DNA from: Streptomyces sp. NBC_00654
GTDB lineage: Bacteria; Actinomycetota; Actinomycetes; Streptomycetales; Streptomycetaceae
Length of the DNA: 64,000 nt
Assembly (NCBI RefSeq): GCF_026341775.1
Contig: NZ_JAPEOB010000001.1
Coordinates: forward strand, 2,852,001 to 2,916,000
Direction: 5' to 3'
A model generated the notes under the pieces. That model did no database searches. It had not been told where the DNA came from and saw nothing but the letters and a program-made list of their open reading frames with translations. The position numbers and the translations under genes were made by a program. Positions 42,371-50,408 of this stretch are shown here, one piece after another (within the stretch, counting starts at the first letter, position 1; every line of letters starts with the position of its first letter).

Positions 42371-44040
42371 GCTGCTGCCCCTTCGAGGAGTACGGACTTT
42401 TCGTGACGGACGGCGGCGAGGTACTCGGAGACCGAGCGCTCCACCTCGGCCGGTGTGAGGTTCAGTTCCCGGCCGAGGATCGCGCCGACCGCGGCGGCCG
42501 CGTCGGCGGAGGCGTCCCGGGCGAACAGCCGGGCCCGCAGCCGGCGGGAGAGCACGTCGTCGACCGAGCGGGCCAGCTCGGCGCGGGCCGCGTACACGAC
42601 CTCCGCCTCGGTGTACGGGAGTCCGGCGACGATCGGCGCGGCCAGCGACGGGTCGTCCTGGATCAGGTCGCCGACGAAGCGGGCCTCGGTGCCGAAGCGC
42701 TCGCCCAGGTGCGCGGCGATGCCGCCGGAGGCGGCGACCGCCTCGGCGTCGTACCCGGCGCCGCCGAGCAGCGGGAGGTTCGCGGTGCGGCTGGAGCCCT
42801 TGCGGCCCAGCACCGTCATCACCTTGTCGATGACCAGCTCACCCATGTGCCGGCTGGTGGTGAGCTTGCCGCCGGTCACCGTCACCATGCCGGTGCGACC
42901 GATGGTGATGTGGTGGTCGCGGCGCATGTCGAGGGTCGCGCCCTCCTTGCCGCCGACCAGCGGACGCAGCCCGCCGATGGAGCCGACCACGTCGTCCGGG
43001 GTGAGCTTCCCCTCGAACGCGGTGTTGGCGCCCTCCAGCAGGAAGTCCATCTCCTCGCGTGTGCAGTGCACATCGTCGGGGGAGCCCTGGTAGTCCTCGT
43101 CCGTCGTGCCGAGCACCACGCTGTTGCCCCAGCGGGTGCAGGTCGCGCGGCGGGCCCGGCCGGGGATCGGGACGGTGACCGTGCAGTTGATCCGCACCTT
43201 CTCCCACGGCACCACGATGTGGACGCCCTTGGCCGGGCGGACCTGCGGCTTGTGGCCGTCGTCGGCCTTCGCGTCCAGTTCGTCGGTCCACACCCCGGTG
43301 GCGTTGACGACGGCCCGGGAGCGGATGTCGATGGTGTCGCCGTCCACGGAGACCCGGGCCCCGGCCACCTTGCCCATCTGCGTCAGCAGACCCTCGGCCT
43401 TCGCCCCGTTCAGGACCGTCGCCCCGAGGGCCGCCGCGGTGCGGACGATGGTGAGCACGAGCCGGGCGTCGTCGGTGCGGGCGTCGAAGTACATCAGCCC
43501 GCCCTTCAGGTTCTCCGCGCGCAGCGTCGGCGCCTGCGCGAGGACCTCGGGGACGCTGAGGCGCTGGTGCAGCTTGCCGATCCGCCAGCCGCCGACCAGG
43601 TCGTAGGTCCACAGCAGACCCTCGAAGCCCTTGGCGAGGCGGGCGTCGAAGATGCCCTCCTTCTCCAGGATCGGGAAGAGGAACGGCAGCCGGTGCACCA
43701 GGTGCGGGGCGTTCTTGCGGAAGCGGTGGCGCTCCAGGAGCGAGTGACGTACGAGATTGACGTTGCCCTGCTCGATGTAGCGCAGGCCGCCGTGCACCAT
43801 CTTCGAGGACTTCGACGACGTGCCCGAGGCGAAGTCGTCCTTCTCGACCAGCGCGGCGCGCAGCCCGCGCGAGGCCGCGTCCAGCACCGCGTACGCCCCG
43901 GTGATCCCGCCGCCGATGACGACGACGTCATAGGTGTCGTCGGCCAGCCGGCGCTTGATCCCGGCGCGGTCGAGCAGCAGCGGCGTTCGGCGGGTCGCCG
44001 CGGCGCTGCGCCGTGGTTTCCGGGCGGGCAAGGTGATCAC
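42367..44040 (-). CDS. glpD: Glycerol-3-phosphate dehydrogenase (FAD-dependent)
   Basis: 557-residue flavoprotein. The FAD motif GGGITGAYAVLDAASRG lies near residue 36, followed by the GlpD signature SGTSSKSSKMVHGGLRYIEQ and the C-terminal region with TVTGGKLTTSRHMGE. It oxidises glycerol-3-phosphate to DHAP and passes electrons to quinones at the membrane. The GTG at 44040 has AGGAG 8 nt upstream; the frame is open further 5' but only covers the glpK intergenic gap. It is translationally coupled to the next gene. Confidence 0.95.
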   Translation of the reverse strand: MITLPARKPRRSAAATRRTPLLLDRAGIKRRLADDTYDVVVIGGGITGAYAVLDAASRGLRAALVEKDDFASGTSSKSSKMVHGGLRYIEQGNVNLVRHSLLERHRFRKNAPHLVHRLPFLFPILEKEGIFDARLAKGFEGLLWTYDLVGGWRIGKLHQRLSVPEVLAQAPTLRAENLKGGLMYFDARTDDARLVLTIVRTAAALGATVLNGAKAEGLLTQMGKVAGARVSVDGDTIDIRSRAVVNATGVWTDELDAKADDGHKPQVRPAKGVHIVVPWEKVRINCTVTVPIPGRARRATCTRWGNSVVLGTTDEDYQGSPDDVHCTREEMDFLLEGANTAFEGKLTPDDVVGSIGGLRPLVGGKEGATLDMRRDHHITIGRTGMVTVTGGKLTTSRHMGELVIDKVMTVLGRKGSSRTANLPLLGGAGYDAEAVAASGGIAAHLGERFGTEARFVGDLIQDDPSLAAPIVAGLPYTEAEVVYAARAELARSVDDVLSRRLRARLFARDASADAAAAVGAILGRELNLTPAEVERSVSEYLAAVRHEKSVLLEGAAA

Positions 44041-44132
44041 AACATCAACTCCTGGTGTTTCGGTACGGCGGCCGCGTGGTCGAAGGGTCCGCCGGGGCGA
44101 CGGTGAGGGTGCCGTCGGTGGGGGGTGTGCGG

Positions 44133-45692
44133 TTACGTCTCGGGCGCCTCCAGGGGGCGCAGCGCCGGGTCCTTGAGATGGCCGATCAGGACGTCCCGCC
44201 AGGCGGCGCGCTGCGCGGTGCGCTCGGCCGCCGGGATGGAGGGCGTGAAGACCCGGCCGTTCGGCTGGGCCTCGACGACCTCCTCCAGCGAGGACCAGAG
44301 CCCCTGCGCGACGCCGGCGAGATACGCGGTCCCGCGCAGGCTCGCGGTGGCCGAGTCGGCGACCCGCTCCAGCGGCAGACCGGTCAGGTCGGCCTGGATC
44401 TGCATGAGCGGGTCGCTGCCGGAGACCCCGCCGCCCACCCGCAGGCGGGTGAACGGCGCGCCCATCGTGTCGGCGACCCCGTCGATCAGGTCGCACACGG
44501 AGTGCGCGATCCCGTCGAGGACGGCGCGGGCGAGGTCGGCGCGGGTGGTGGCGAGGGTGAGCCCGGTGAGGGAGGCGGTGGCCTCCGGGTGCCAGACCGG
44601 CGTACGTACTCCGGCGAGTGCCGGGACGAAACGCGGGGTGCGGCCCGGCCGGGTGGGGACCCGGCCCGCCTCCTCACCGAGCTCCTTCGGCGAGGCGAAG
44701 AGGCCCAGATCGTCACAGAGCCAGCGCAGCGCCGAACCCGCGGTGGAGGTGTAGGCCTCCAGGCTGTAGTGGCTGGTGTCGCCCTGCCGCCGGCCGGGCT
44801 GGGCGAGCACCCCGGAGATGTCCGGCCGGGGCAGGGCGGGCACGGTGCCGGTCGCGGCGTCCACGAAGGCGCCGGTCCCGTACATGATCATGCCCTGCCC
44901 GGCGGTGAGACCGCCGAGCGCGAGCAGGGCCGCGTGCTGGTCGCCCATGGAGGCGGCCAGCGGCACGGAGATGCCGAGGGCGGCCGGGTCGGTGTGCCCG
45001 AACCCGGCGTCGTCGGAACGCAGCTCGGGCAGCAGGTCGAGCGGGAAGCCGAGCCGGCCGATCCACTCCTCGTCCCAGGCGTGCCGCTCCAGCAGATAAC
45101 CACCGCTGGACGCGGCGTTGGTGGGCGTCGTGGCGTGCACGGCGCCACCGGTGAGCCGCCAGATCAGCCAGGTGTCGACGGTGCCGAAGAGCAGCCGGCC
45201 CGCGCGGTGCGCGGCGGACACCTCCGGGTGCGCGGCGATCTGCCGCGCGGCCCAGAGGAACGGTGCGCGGGCACCGACCGGCCGGCCCTGGCGGGCCAGC
45301 AGGGCGGTGTCCCACTCCGCTTCGTACGAGGTGAGCTCGGCGGCGTACCGCCGGTCCTGCCACACCACCGCGGGCAGCAGCGGCCGCCCGGTGACCCGGT
45401 CCCAGAGCATCGCGGTGGCCCGCTGGGTGGAGAGTGCCACCGCGGTGATCGTGATGCCGTCCTCGCGGGCCCGGCCGACGGCGCGGCGCGCCACCTCCAG
45501 GGTGGCGGTCCAGATCTCCATCGGGTCCTGCTCGACCGAGAGGTCGTCCGGATGGCTGACCTTGATCGGCCGGTAGAACACCTCGTGGGCGGCGCCGGAG
45601 TCGAGGACGACTCCGGCCCGGGTGCCCGTGGTGCCCTCGTCGATCGCCAGCACTCCGCGCCGTGGGGCGGCGCCGGGGAACGTCTGCGTCAT
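44133..45692 (-). CDS. glpK: Glycerol kinase or related FGGY polyol kinase
   Basis: 519-residue FGGY-family kinase. The N-terminal ATPase motif is LAIDEGTTGTRAGVV, GDQHAALLALGG is central, and the family signature LRVGGGVSGSDPLMQIQADLTGLP is near residue 435. It should phosphorylate glycerol to glycerol-3-phosphate for GlpD. The sequence departs from canonical GlpK in places (for example STQRATAMLWDRVTG where glycerol kinases usually have NQRET), so a related polyol could be the true substrate. AAAGGG precedes the ATG. Confidence 0.85.
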   Translation of the reverse strand: MTQTFPGAAPRRGVLAIDEGTTGTRAGVVLDSGAAHEVFYRPIKVSHPDDLSVEQDPMEIWTATLEVARRAVGRAREDGITITAVALSTQRATAMLWDRVTGRPLLPAVVWQDRRYAAELTSYEAEWDTALLARQGRPVGARAPFLWAARQIAAHPEVSAAHRAGRLLFGTVDTWLIWRLTGGAVHATTPTNAASSGGYLLERHAWDEEWIGRLGFPLDLLPELRSDDAGFGHTDPAALGISVPLAASMGDQHAALLALGGLTAGQGMIMYGTGAFVDAATGTVPALPRPDISGVLAQPGRRQGDTSHYSLEAYTSTAGSALRWLCDDLGLFASPKELGEEAGRVPTRPGRTPRFVPALAGVRTPVWHPEATASLTGLTLATTRADLARAVLDGIAHSVCDLIDGVADTMGAPFTRLRVGGGVSGSDPLMQIQADLTGLPLERVADSATASLRGTAYLAGVAQGLWSSLEEVVEAQPNGRVFTPSIPAAERTAQRAAWRDVLIGHLKDPALRPLEAPET

Positions 45693-45723
45693 TGCAGCCC
45701 TTTCATTGCGAGCATCGCGAGCT

Positions 45724-45779
45724 GTACGGAGCCGGCCGTACGGAGCGGTACGTACGGATCCGGCGGTACGGAGGGGAGG
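45724..45779. repeat. Four 14-bp iterons GTACGGA-N7 between the MFS and kinase genes
   Basis: GTACGGA occurs at 45724, 45738, 45752 and 45766, exactly 14 bp apart. The units are GTACGGAGCCGGCC, GTACGGAGCGGTAC, GTACGGATCCGGCG and GTACGGAGGGGAGG. The array sits 32 bp upstream of the glpK start codon, in the operon's largest internal gap. Direct repeats of fixed pitch can be protein-binding sites or form RNA structure; I cannot tell which. Confidence 0.75.
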
Positions 45780-45815
45780 GGGACCATCGTGTGATGCGGC
45801 AGGCGCGGCCGACGG

Positions 45816-47273
45816 TCAGCGCGCGGTCGTGGCCTTCGCGGATTCGGGGGAATCGGCCTGCGGGCCCACGCCGGATTCGTCCGCGGCGGCAGCCCCGTCC
45901 GGGGACTGGCCGGCCTTCATCGGGTCCCACTTGATCGCCAGGCAGGTGATCATGCCGAGCAGCGGGACCACGGAGAGCACCAGGAAGGTGTCGGCGAGGC
46001 CGAGGGATTCCTTGATCTGCGGGAAGAGGTACAGCCCGGCGACACTGCCGAAGCTGCCGACCATGCCGGTGACACCGGTGCCCAGTGCGCGCACATCACT
46101 GCTGTACGAGAGGGCGGCGATGGACTTGCCGTTGGCGCCGGGGCCCGTGGAGTGGCACAGGATGAACAGCACCGGCAGCAGGAACGCCACGGCCGTGGGG
46201 ACCTTCTCGAAGGTCAGGCCCATCGCGAGCAGGGCGACGAACACCCCGGCGAAACCGGCCGCGGAGCTGAGCCGCAGTCCGAGGCGGCGGCCGAAGTAGG
46301 CGGAGAGCAGACCGCCCGCGATACCGAAGGCGTTGAACACCATCGAGCCGATGGTGGCCTTCTCGAAGCTCTCGCCGAAGATCGTCAGGCTGATCAGAGG
46401 GAGGTACCAGCCGACGGCGAAGTACTGCATCGACTGCCCGAGCGAGATCACCGAGGACAGGACGGTGCGCGGCAGGTAGTCGCCCTTGAAGAGCACCCCG
46501 GCCTGGCGGAATCCGATGGCGGGGGCGGCGGAGGCGGCCCGGGTGGCCGCGTCGGGCTGTCCGGCGACGGCCTTGATCCCGTAGATCTTGTCCAGGTTGC
46601 GGACCGCGTCGTCCAGCCGGCCCTTGCTGGCCAGCCAGGTGGGGCTCTCCTGGAGCATCAGCCACTGGCCGATGAGCAGGGCGATGGCGACGACGGCGGC
46701 GGAGCCGACCGACCAGCGCCAGATGTCCGCGCCGACGTCCATGTTGAAGAAGAGGAGCGCGAGGGCGAGGTTGCTGGTGGTGGCGACGTACCAGACCGCC
46801 TGCCACAGGTTCAGCCGTCCGCCGAGCTTGGCGGGGGTGTACTCGGCGAGCAGCGCCATGGCGACGGCGAAGTCGATGCCGTAGGCGATGCCCACCATGA
46901 CGCGGCCCACCCAGACGACACCGAAGTCGTCGGCGAACGCGGCGGTCAGGGCGCCCGCGATGGCGAAGACCTTGGCCAGCAGCAGCGGGGGGACCCGGCC
47001 GAAGCGGGTGGCGAGCCAGCCGCCGATCGGGTTGAAGAGGATCGCCAGGGCCGGAGCGGTGGCCGTGAGGACCGAGACCTGCGTGCTGGTCAGCTCCATC
47101 TGGGACGTCATGGGCCCCAGGCCCGCGCTCAGCGCGGCATTCGAATAGGCGTCGAGGAACAGCCCGCCGAACACGAGGAACCAGATGACTTGCGCCCGGC
47201 CGGTGATCTTTCCCAGCCCATCGATGAGCGCAACGACGTCGCCGACGCCTTTGACGCTCGGACGTTGTGCCAT
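45816..47273 (-). CDS. MFS carrier of the glycerol-3-phosphate operon
   Basis: 485-residue MFS protein with about 12 membrane segments. It looks like metabolite:H+ symporters (sugar/phosphate-ester type): VLTATAPALAILFNPIGGWLATRFGRVPP in the first loop and a mid-loop segment LQESPTWLASKGRLDDAVRNLDKIYG similar to sugar porters. As first gene of the operon it probably imports the operon's substrate, perhaps glycerol, a polyol or a glycerol derivative; no GlpF-like channel is present. GAAGG lies 8 nt before ATG 47273. Confidence 0.85.
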   Translation of the reverse strand: MAQRPSVKGVGDVVALIDGLGKITGRAQVIWFLVFGGLFLDAYSNAALSAGLGPMTSQMELTSTQVSVLTATAPALAILFNPIGGWLATRFGRVPPLLLAKVFAIAGALTAAFADDFGVVWVGRVMVGIAYGIDFAVAMALLAEYTPAKLGGRLNLWQAVWYVATTSNLALALLFFNMDVGADIWRWSVGSAAVVAIALLIGQWLMLQESPTWLASKGRLDDAVRNLDKIYGIKAVAGQPDAATRAASAAPAIGFRQAGVLFKGDYLPRTVLSSVISLGQSMQYFAVGWYLPLISLTIFGESFEKATIGSMVFNAFGIAGGLLSAYFGRRLGLRLSSAAGFAGVFVALLAMGLTFEKVPTAVAFLLPVLFILCHSTGPGANGKSIAALSYSSDVRALGTGVTGMVGSFGSVAGLYLFPQIKESLGLADTFLVLSVVPLLGMITCLAIKWDPMKAGQSPDGAAAADESGVGPQADSPESAKATTAR

Positions 47274-47472
47274 GAATCCGCCTTCGAGGAAGACCCATCG
47301 GCGGCACGGGGAGCACAAGAAACAGGCATGACGAAACCACCGACAGGTGGTCTATGTCTGTGCCTGTCAAAACACTGCGGAAAGCGCCGCAGCACGTGAA
47401 CTGCTGAACTGCCGATCCGGCGAACCACCGGATCCCCAGGGACCCGGTCCGGTACTTCGGTACTAAGCAGTG
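47274..47472 (-). promoter_or_regulatory. Long structured leader of the glycerol-3-phosphate operon
   Basis: About 190 nt lie between the predicted transcription start and the MFS start codon. The RNA would form GTAC-CGAA-GTAC (47452-47463), then GATCCGG/CCGGATC (47414-47434), then the terminator-like hairpin (47369-47392), then GACAGG/CCTGTC (47342-47368). Such a multi-hairpin leader is the expected target for an RNA-binding antiterminator. Confidence 0.55.
47369..47392 (-). terminator. Leader terminator/attenuator of the glycerol-3-phosphate operon
   Basis: On the minus strand CTGCGG-CGCTTT-CCGCAG forms a 6-bp G+C-rich stem followed at once by TGTTTT. The position, about 75-100 nt after the predicted transcription start and about 95 nt before the first gene, fits an attenuator rather than an operon end. 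Confidence 0.55.
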
Positions 47473-47502
47473 AGGTTAAGAACGTGTCAGGACAAACGTC
47501 AA
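47473..47502 (-). promoter_or_regulatory. Promoter of the glycerol-3-phosphate operon
   Basis: On the minus strand TTGACG (47502-47497) and TAACCT (47478-47473) are separated by 18 bp, a near-consensus housekeeping promoter. Transcription would start near 47466. Confidence 0.7.
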
Positions 47503-47643
47503 GGGTTTCCGGCAGGTTACCGAAACGTGACGCGTGTGCCTCATGTGTCCCATGTGCCCCACGTGCCTGGCGGGAGACTTCCCGCGCACCGGGGCGTTCC
47601 GGTGGCGGTGTGCCACGGAACGCCCCGCTTCGCTCCGGACGGG
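47503..47643. other. Remainder of the gap between the operon promoter and the amidase gene
   Basis: 141 bp with no gene. It contains a CCTCATGTGTCCCATGTGCC-like direct repeat (about 47540-47570) and a GCGTTCCGGTGGC...GCCACGGAACGC inverted repeat (about 47593-47623) that can terminate the amidase transcript coming from the right. Confidence 0.5.
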
Positions 47644-49233
47644 TCAGCTGCCCGCCTGGAGGGCCGACCAGGTGGCCGGTCCGACGCTCCCGTCGACGGA
47701 GAGCTTGCGGGCGGTCTGGTAGGCGCGCACCGCGGTGTCGGTGGCGGGGCCGAAGGTCCCGTCGATGCCGACCGTGGAGCCGAGCGCGGCGGTCAGACTC
47801 CGCTGGAGCCGCTTCACCTCGTCGCCGGAGCTGCCCAGGGTCAGCGTCGGGGCGGTTCCGGCCGACAGCAGGGCGGTCCAGGTCCTCGGTCCGACCGTGC
47901 CGTCCGCGGTGAGCGCGCGGGCGCTCTGGAAGGCCTGGACCGCGCTCTTGGTGGCGGGGCCGAACTGTCCGTCCACGGCGCCCGGCTCGTACCCCTGCTC
48001 CTTCAGCAGCCGCTGGACGGCCGTGACCCGCGCCCCCGACGCACCCTGCTGCTGGGTCGTGTACGAGGTGAAGTCGAGCGCGTCGCTGCCGGTGCCGTCG
48101 CCGGGGGCGCCCCCGACGAGCTGCATGTAGTAGGTCCAGTTCCAGTTGACGCCGGGGTCCGTGTGGTCGTTCCCGGGAGCCTCGCTGTGGCCGATGATGT
48201 GCGCCCGGTCCTTCGGGATCCCGTAGCGGTCGCACAGGTGGCGGGTCAGCGCGGCCGAGGAGCGGTACATCGCGTCGGTGAACCACGACGGGTCGTCGAC
48301 CCAGCCCTCGTGCTCGATGCCGAGGGAGGAGGCGTTGGCGCTCTTCGCGTGGTACGCCGTGTTGCTGTCGCGCACCATCTGGGTGACCTCGCCGTCCGAG
48401 GAGCGGACCACGTAGTGGGAGCTGACCTGGGACGTGGCGTTCTGGAACCAGCTGATGGAGCCCGCGTACGAGCCCTGGGTGACGTGGACGACCACCTTGT
48501 CGACCGTCGCCGACCGCCCGGTGGCGTAGTTGTTGGCGTGGGCGGGCACCCAGAGCGCCGAGGGGTAGTCGGGGCTCTGCGCGGTGACGCCGGCCGCGGC
48601 GAGCCCTCCCTTGGCCGGGGCGACCGGGCGGGAGGTGACCGTGACCTCCTCGCCGCCGGGCACGGTCGTCCGCAGCCCTTCGGCCAGGAAGGTGTAGACC
48701 GCGTCCGCGTAGAGCGCCGCGGCGGGTCCCCGGGCGCCGCTGTAGCGGGCGACGGCCGGGTACCAGGCGTCGAGGTCCCGGCGTTCGGCGCGGTCCAGGC
48801 CGAGTGCGTCGGCGTGGCCGCGCAGCACGGCCGCGCCGCCCCGGATGTTGGCCGCGGTGTCCCGGCGCAGCCGGGGGAGCGACTCGCCGGTCAGCGCGGC
48901 GGCCTTCTCCAGGGAGTGGTTGGCCGGGTTGCTCGCCAGGTGCATCACGCCGTAGCCGTTCGCCTGGCTGGGCGCTCCGCCGTGTCCGTCCAGATGGGTC
49001 TCGCCGTAGCCGACGGCGGCCAGCAGGTCGCGCGGTACGCCGAACTCCTCGGCGGCCTGCGCGAAGGCCCGGTTCATCGGCTCGGTGGCGGTGGCCGGGG
49101 CGGTGGCGTCGGCCGCGGTCCCGGGGCCGGCCGCGGCCGCCGGGTGGCCGGCCGCGACCAGGGCCGTGACCGTGAGTGCCGCCAGCACGGACGCGCGGGC
49201 TCTGCGGTGGACGGCGGTACGTCGTCGGGGCAT
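47644..49233 (-). CDS. Secreted N-acetylmuramoyl-L-alanine amidase with two peptidoglycan-binding domains
   Basis: 529-residue exported cell-wall hydrolase. A signal peptide ([21 protein letters not shown]) leads into a lysozyme-like helical region (about 60-190, with EFGVPRDLLAAVGYGETHLDGHGG). An Amidase_2 domain follows (about 240-390) with zinc histidines in VVVHVTQGSYAGS and IIGHSEAPGNDHTDPG. Two PG_binding_1 repeats end the protein (each with DGxFGPATxxAVxAxQ). It should cleave the bond between muramic acid and the stem peptide. AGGAG lies 6 nt before ATG 49233. It has its own promoter and a leader hairpin. Confidence 0.92.
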   Translation of the reverse strand: MPRRRTAVHRRARASVLAALTVTALVAAGHPAAAAGPGTAADATAPATATEPMNRAFAQAAEEFGVPRDLLAAVGYGETHLDGHGGAPSQANGYGVMHLASNPANHSLEKAAALTGESLPRLRRDTAANIRGGAAVLRGHADALGLDRAERRDLDAWYPAVARYSGARGPAAALYADAVYTFLAEGLRTTVPGGEEVTVTSRPVAPAKGGLAAAGVTAQSPDYPSALWVPAHANNYATGRSATVDKVVVHVTQGSYAGSISWFQNATSQVSSHYVVRSSDGEVTQMVRDSNTAYHAKSANASSLGIEHEGWVDDPSWFTDAMYRSSAALTRHLCDRYGIPKDRAHIIGHSEAPGNDHTDPGVNWNWTYYMQLVGGAPGDGTGSDALDFTSYTTQQQGASGARVTAVQRLLKEQGYEPGAVDGQFGPATKSAVQAFQSARALTADGTVGPRTWTALLSAGTAPTLTLGSSGDEVKRLQRSLTAALGSTVGIDGTFGPATDTAVRAYQTARKLSVDGSVGPATWSALQAGS

Positions 49234-49295
49234 GGGTGCTCCTGCTCTGTGGGGTCTCTGTGAGCCCGGTGGGGCTCCATGGGGGGAGAGAAGAA

Positions 49296-49329
49296 GGCCC
49301 TCGGACCCGGGTGGGGTGGGCCGAGGGCC
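49296..49329 (-). promoter_or_regulatory. Leader hairpin of the amidase mRNA
   Basis: GGCCCTCGG and CCGAGGGCC form a perfect 9-bp stem starting only about 8 nt after the predicted transcription start. On the minus strand it is followed by TTCTTCTCT, so it could attenuate transcription or protect the 5' end. Confidence 0.45.
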
Positions 49330-49342
49330 GTTGAGCGCGCCC

Positions 49343-49371
49343 AGGCTATCGAGATGAATGGAGCATGACAA
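49343..49371 (-). promoter_or_regulatory. Promoter of the amidase gene
   Basis: On the minus strand TTGTCA (49371-49366) and TAGCCT (49348-49343) have a 17-bp spacer. The -35 side (TTGTCATGCTCCAT) is nearly identical to that of the secreted nuclease promoter at 55113-55141. Confidence 0.65.
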
Positions 49372-49406
49372 CGACATCGGGCGCGTTGAAGCGGTGCTGC
49401 TAATTC

Positions 49407-49422
49407 CCTTTGATGTCAAAGG
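49407..49422. repeat. Perfect palindrome CCTTTGATGTCAAAGG
   Basis: Two 7-bp arms flank a TG centre. It lies 35 bp upstream of the amidase promoter and 50 bp after the oxidoreductase stop codon. A/T-rich palindromes like this are rare here, so it is a candidate operator. Confidence 0.5.
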
Positions 49423-49471
49423 AGTTGAGGGGGTGGCGCATCGGCGGTCCGATGTCCGGGAGGGGCATCGC

Positions 49472-49918
49472 TCAGCGTCGGGTGAGCCGGACGACGGGGA
49501 TGTCGCGGTCGGTGCCCGCCTGGTACTGGGCGTACCGGGGGAACAGCTCGACCAGCCCCGGCCAGACCCGGGCCTTCTCCTGGGCCGGAAGCGTCTCGGC
49601 CCGTGCGCCGAAGCGCTCGGTCCCGACGCGGAGTTCGACCTCGGGGTCGGCCAGAAGGTTCAGATACCAGAGCGGAGGACGGTCGGACCCGCCGTTGGAT
49701 CCCACGATCAGATAGTCCTCGCCGTCGCGCCCGTACATCAGCACCGTGCGCCGCACGGCCCCGCTGCGCCGCCCGACGTAGTCCATCAGCAGACACGGCA
49801 CCCCGAGCTGCGTGGTGCCCTGCGTGCCGCCGGAGGACTCGTACAGCTCGGCCTGCCGGGCCACCCAGTCGGCCGGGCTGATCCGTACCGCCGCTTCGCC
49901 GTCCTGCTCCGCCGTCAT
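49472..49918 (-). CDS. Deazaflavin-dependent nitroreductase family protein (DDN-like)
   Basis: 148-residue split-barrel protein. It shows the DDN/F420-type pattern GVPCLLMDYVGRRSGAVRRT, LIVGSNGGSDRPPLWYLNLLADPEVELRVG and a C-terminal FPRYAQYQAGTDRDIPVVRL. Family members reduce quinones or nitro compounds with the deazaflavin F420H2. GGGAG lies 7 nt upstream of the ATG at 49918. It is divergent from the ACP-ketosynthase cassette, 232 bp away. Confidence 0.88.
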   Translation of the reverse strand: MTAEQDGEAAVRISPADWVARQAELYESSGGTQGTTQLGVPCLLMDYVGRRSGAVRRTVLMYGRDGEDYLIVGSNGGSDRPPLWYLNLLADPEVELRVGTERFGARAETLPAQEKARVWPGLVELFPRYAQYQAGTDRDIPVVRLTRR

Positions 49919-50150
49919 CCGGACTCTCCCTCTCTCGTACGGTGCGTCGCGCGCCATCCTGGCACTCACCCTGCCGGAACCCGTGGATTCGTACACCTGG
50001 ACAACCCCCCACCGCACGGGGGAACGAGGGCCGGAAGCAGGGCCGCGAAGGCGTATAAATGGTCCCTCCGGAGCAGCCGGCGTCCCCCGATGGCCACCTG
50101 ACCCCCCACGCGGCCGGCGTCACCGCGTCACTGAGCGGAGGAGCGCCTCA

Positions 50151-50408
50151 ATGAGCACCTCGGAAGCGACCTCGATGAGAACCTCGGAAGAGATCAGCGC
50201 CCTGCTGGTAGCGAACTTCGGCACCGACCCCCTGGCCATCCGCCCCGAGGTGCCGCTCCGTCAGCTACGCCTGGACTCCCTCGCCCTGGAGGAGCTGCGG
50301 CTGCTCATCGAGGACCGGCTGGCCATCGACCTGGAGGATGTCGCCCTGACCTCACGGGACACCGTGGGCCGACTGGTGGCGGCCGTGCACGAGAGGGCCC
50401 GCGCGTGA
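50151..50408 (+). CDS. Acyl carrier protein
   Basis: 85-residue protein with the phosphopantetheine site S43 in LDSLALEEL (DSL instead of the usual GxDSL). It is acidic and four-helical in pattern. GGAGGAG lies 7 nt before the ATG. The stop overlaps the ketosynthase GTG as GTGA, so both are made together. The divergence from fatty-acid ACPs suggests a specialised partner for the adjacent ketosynthase. Confidence 0.85.
   Translation: MSTSEATSMRTSEEISALLVANFGTDPLAIRPEVPLRQLRLDSLALEELRLLIEDRLAIDLEDVALTSRDTVGRLVAAVHERARA

Noticed and set aside
46152..47399. 415-codon plus-strand frame across the MFS carrier and its leader
   Set aside because: Antisense shadow, Gly/Glu/Asp/Arg-rich; it would also span the promoter leader.
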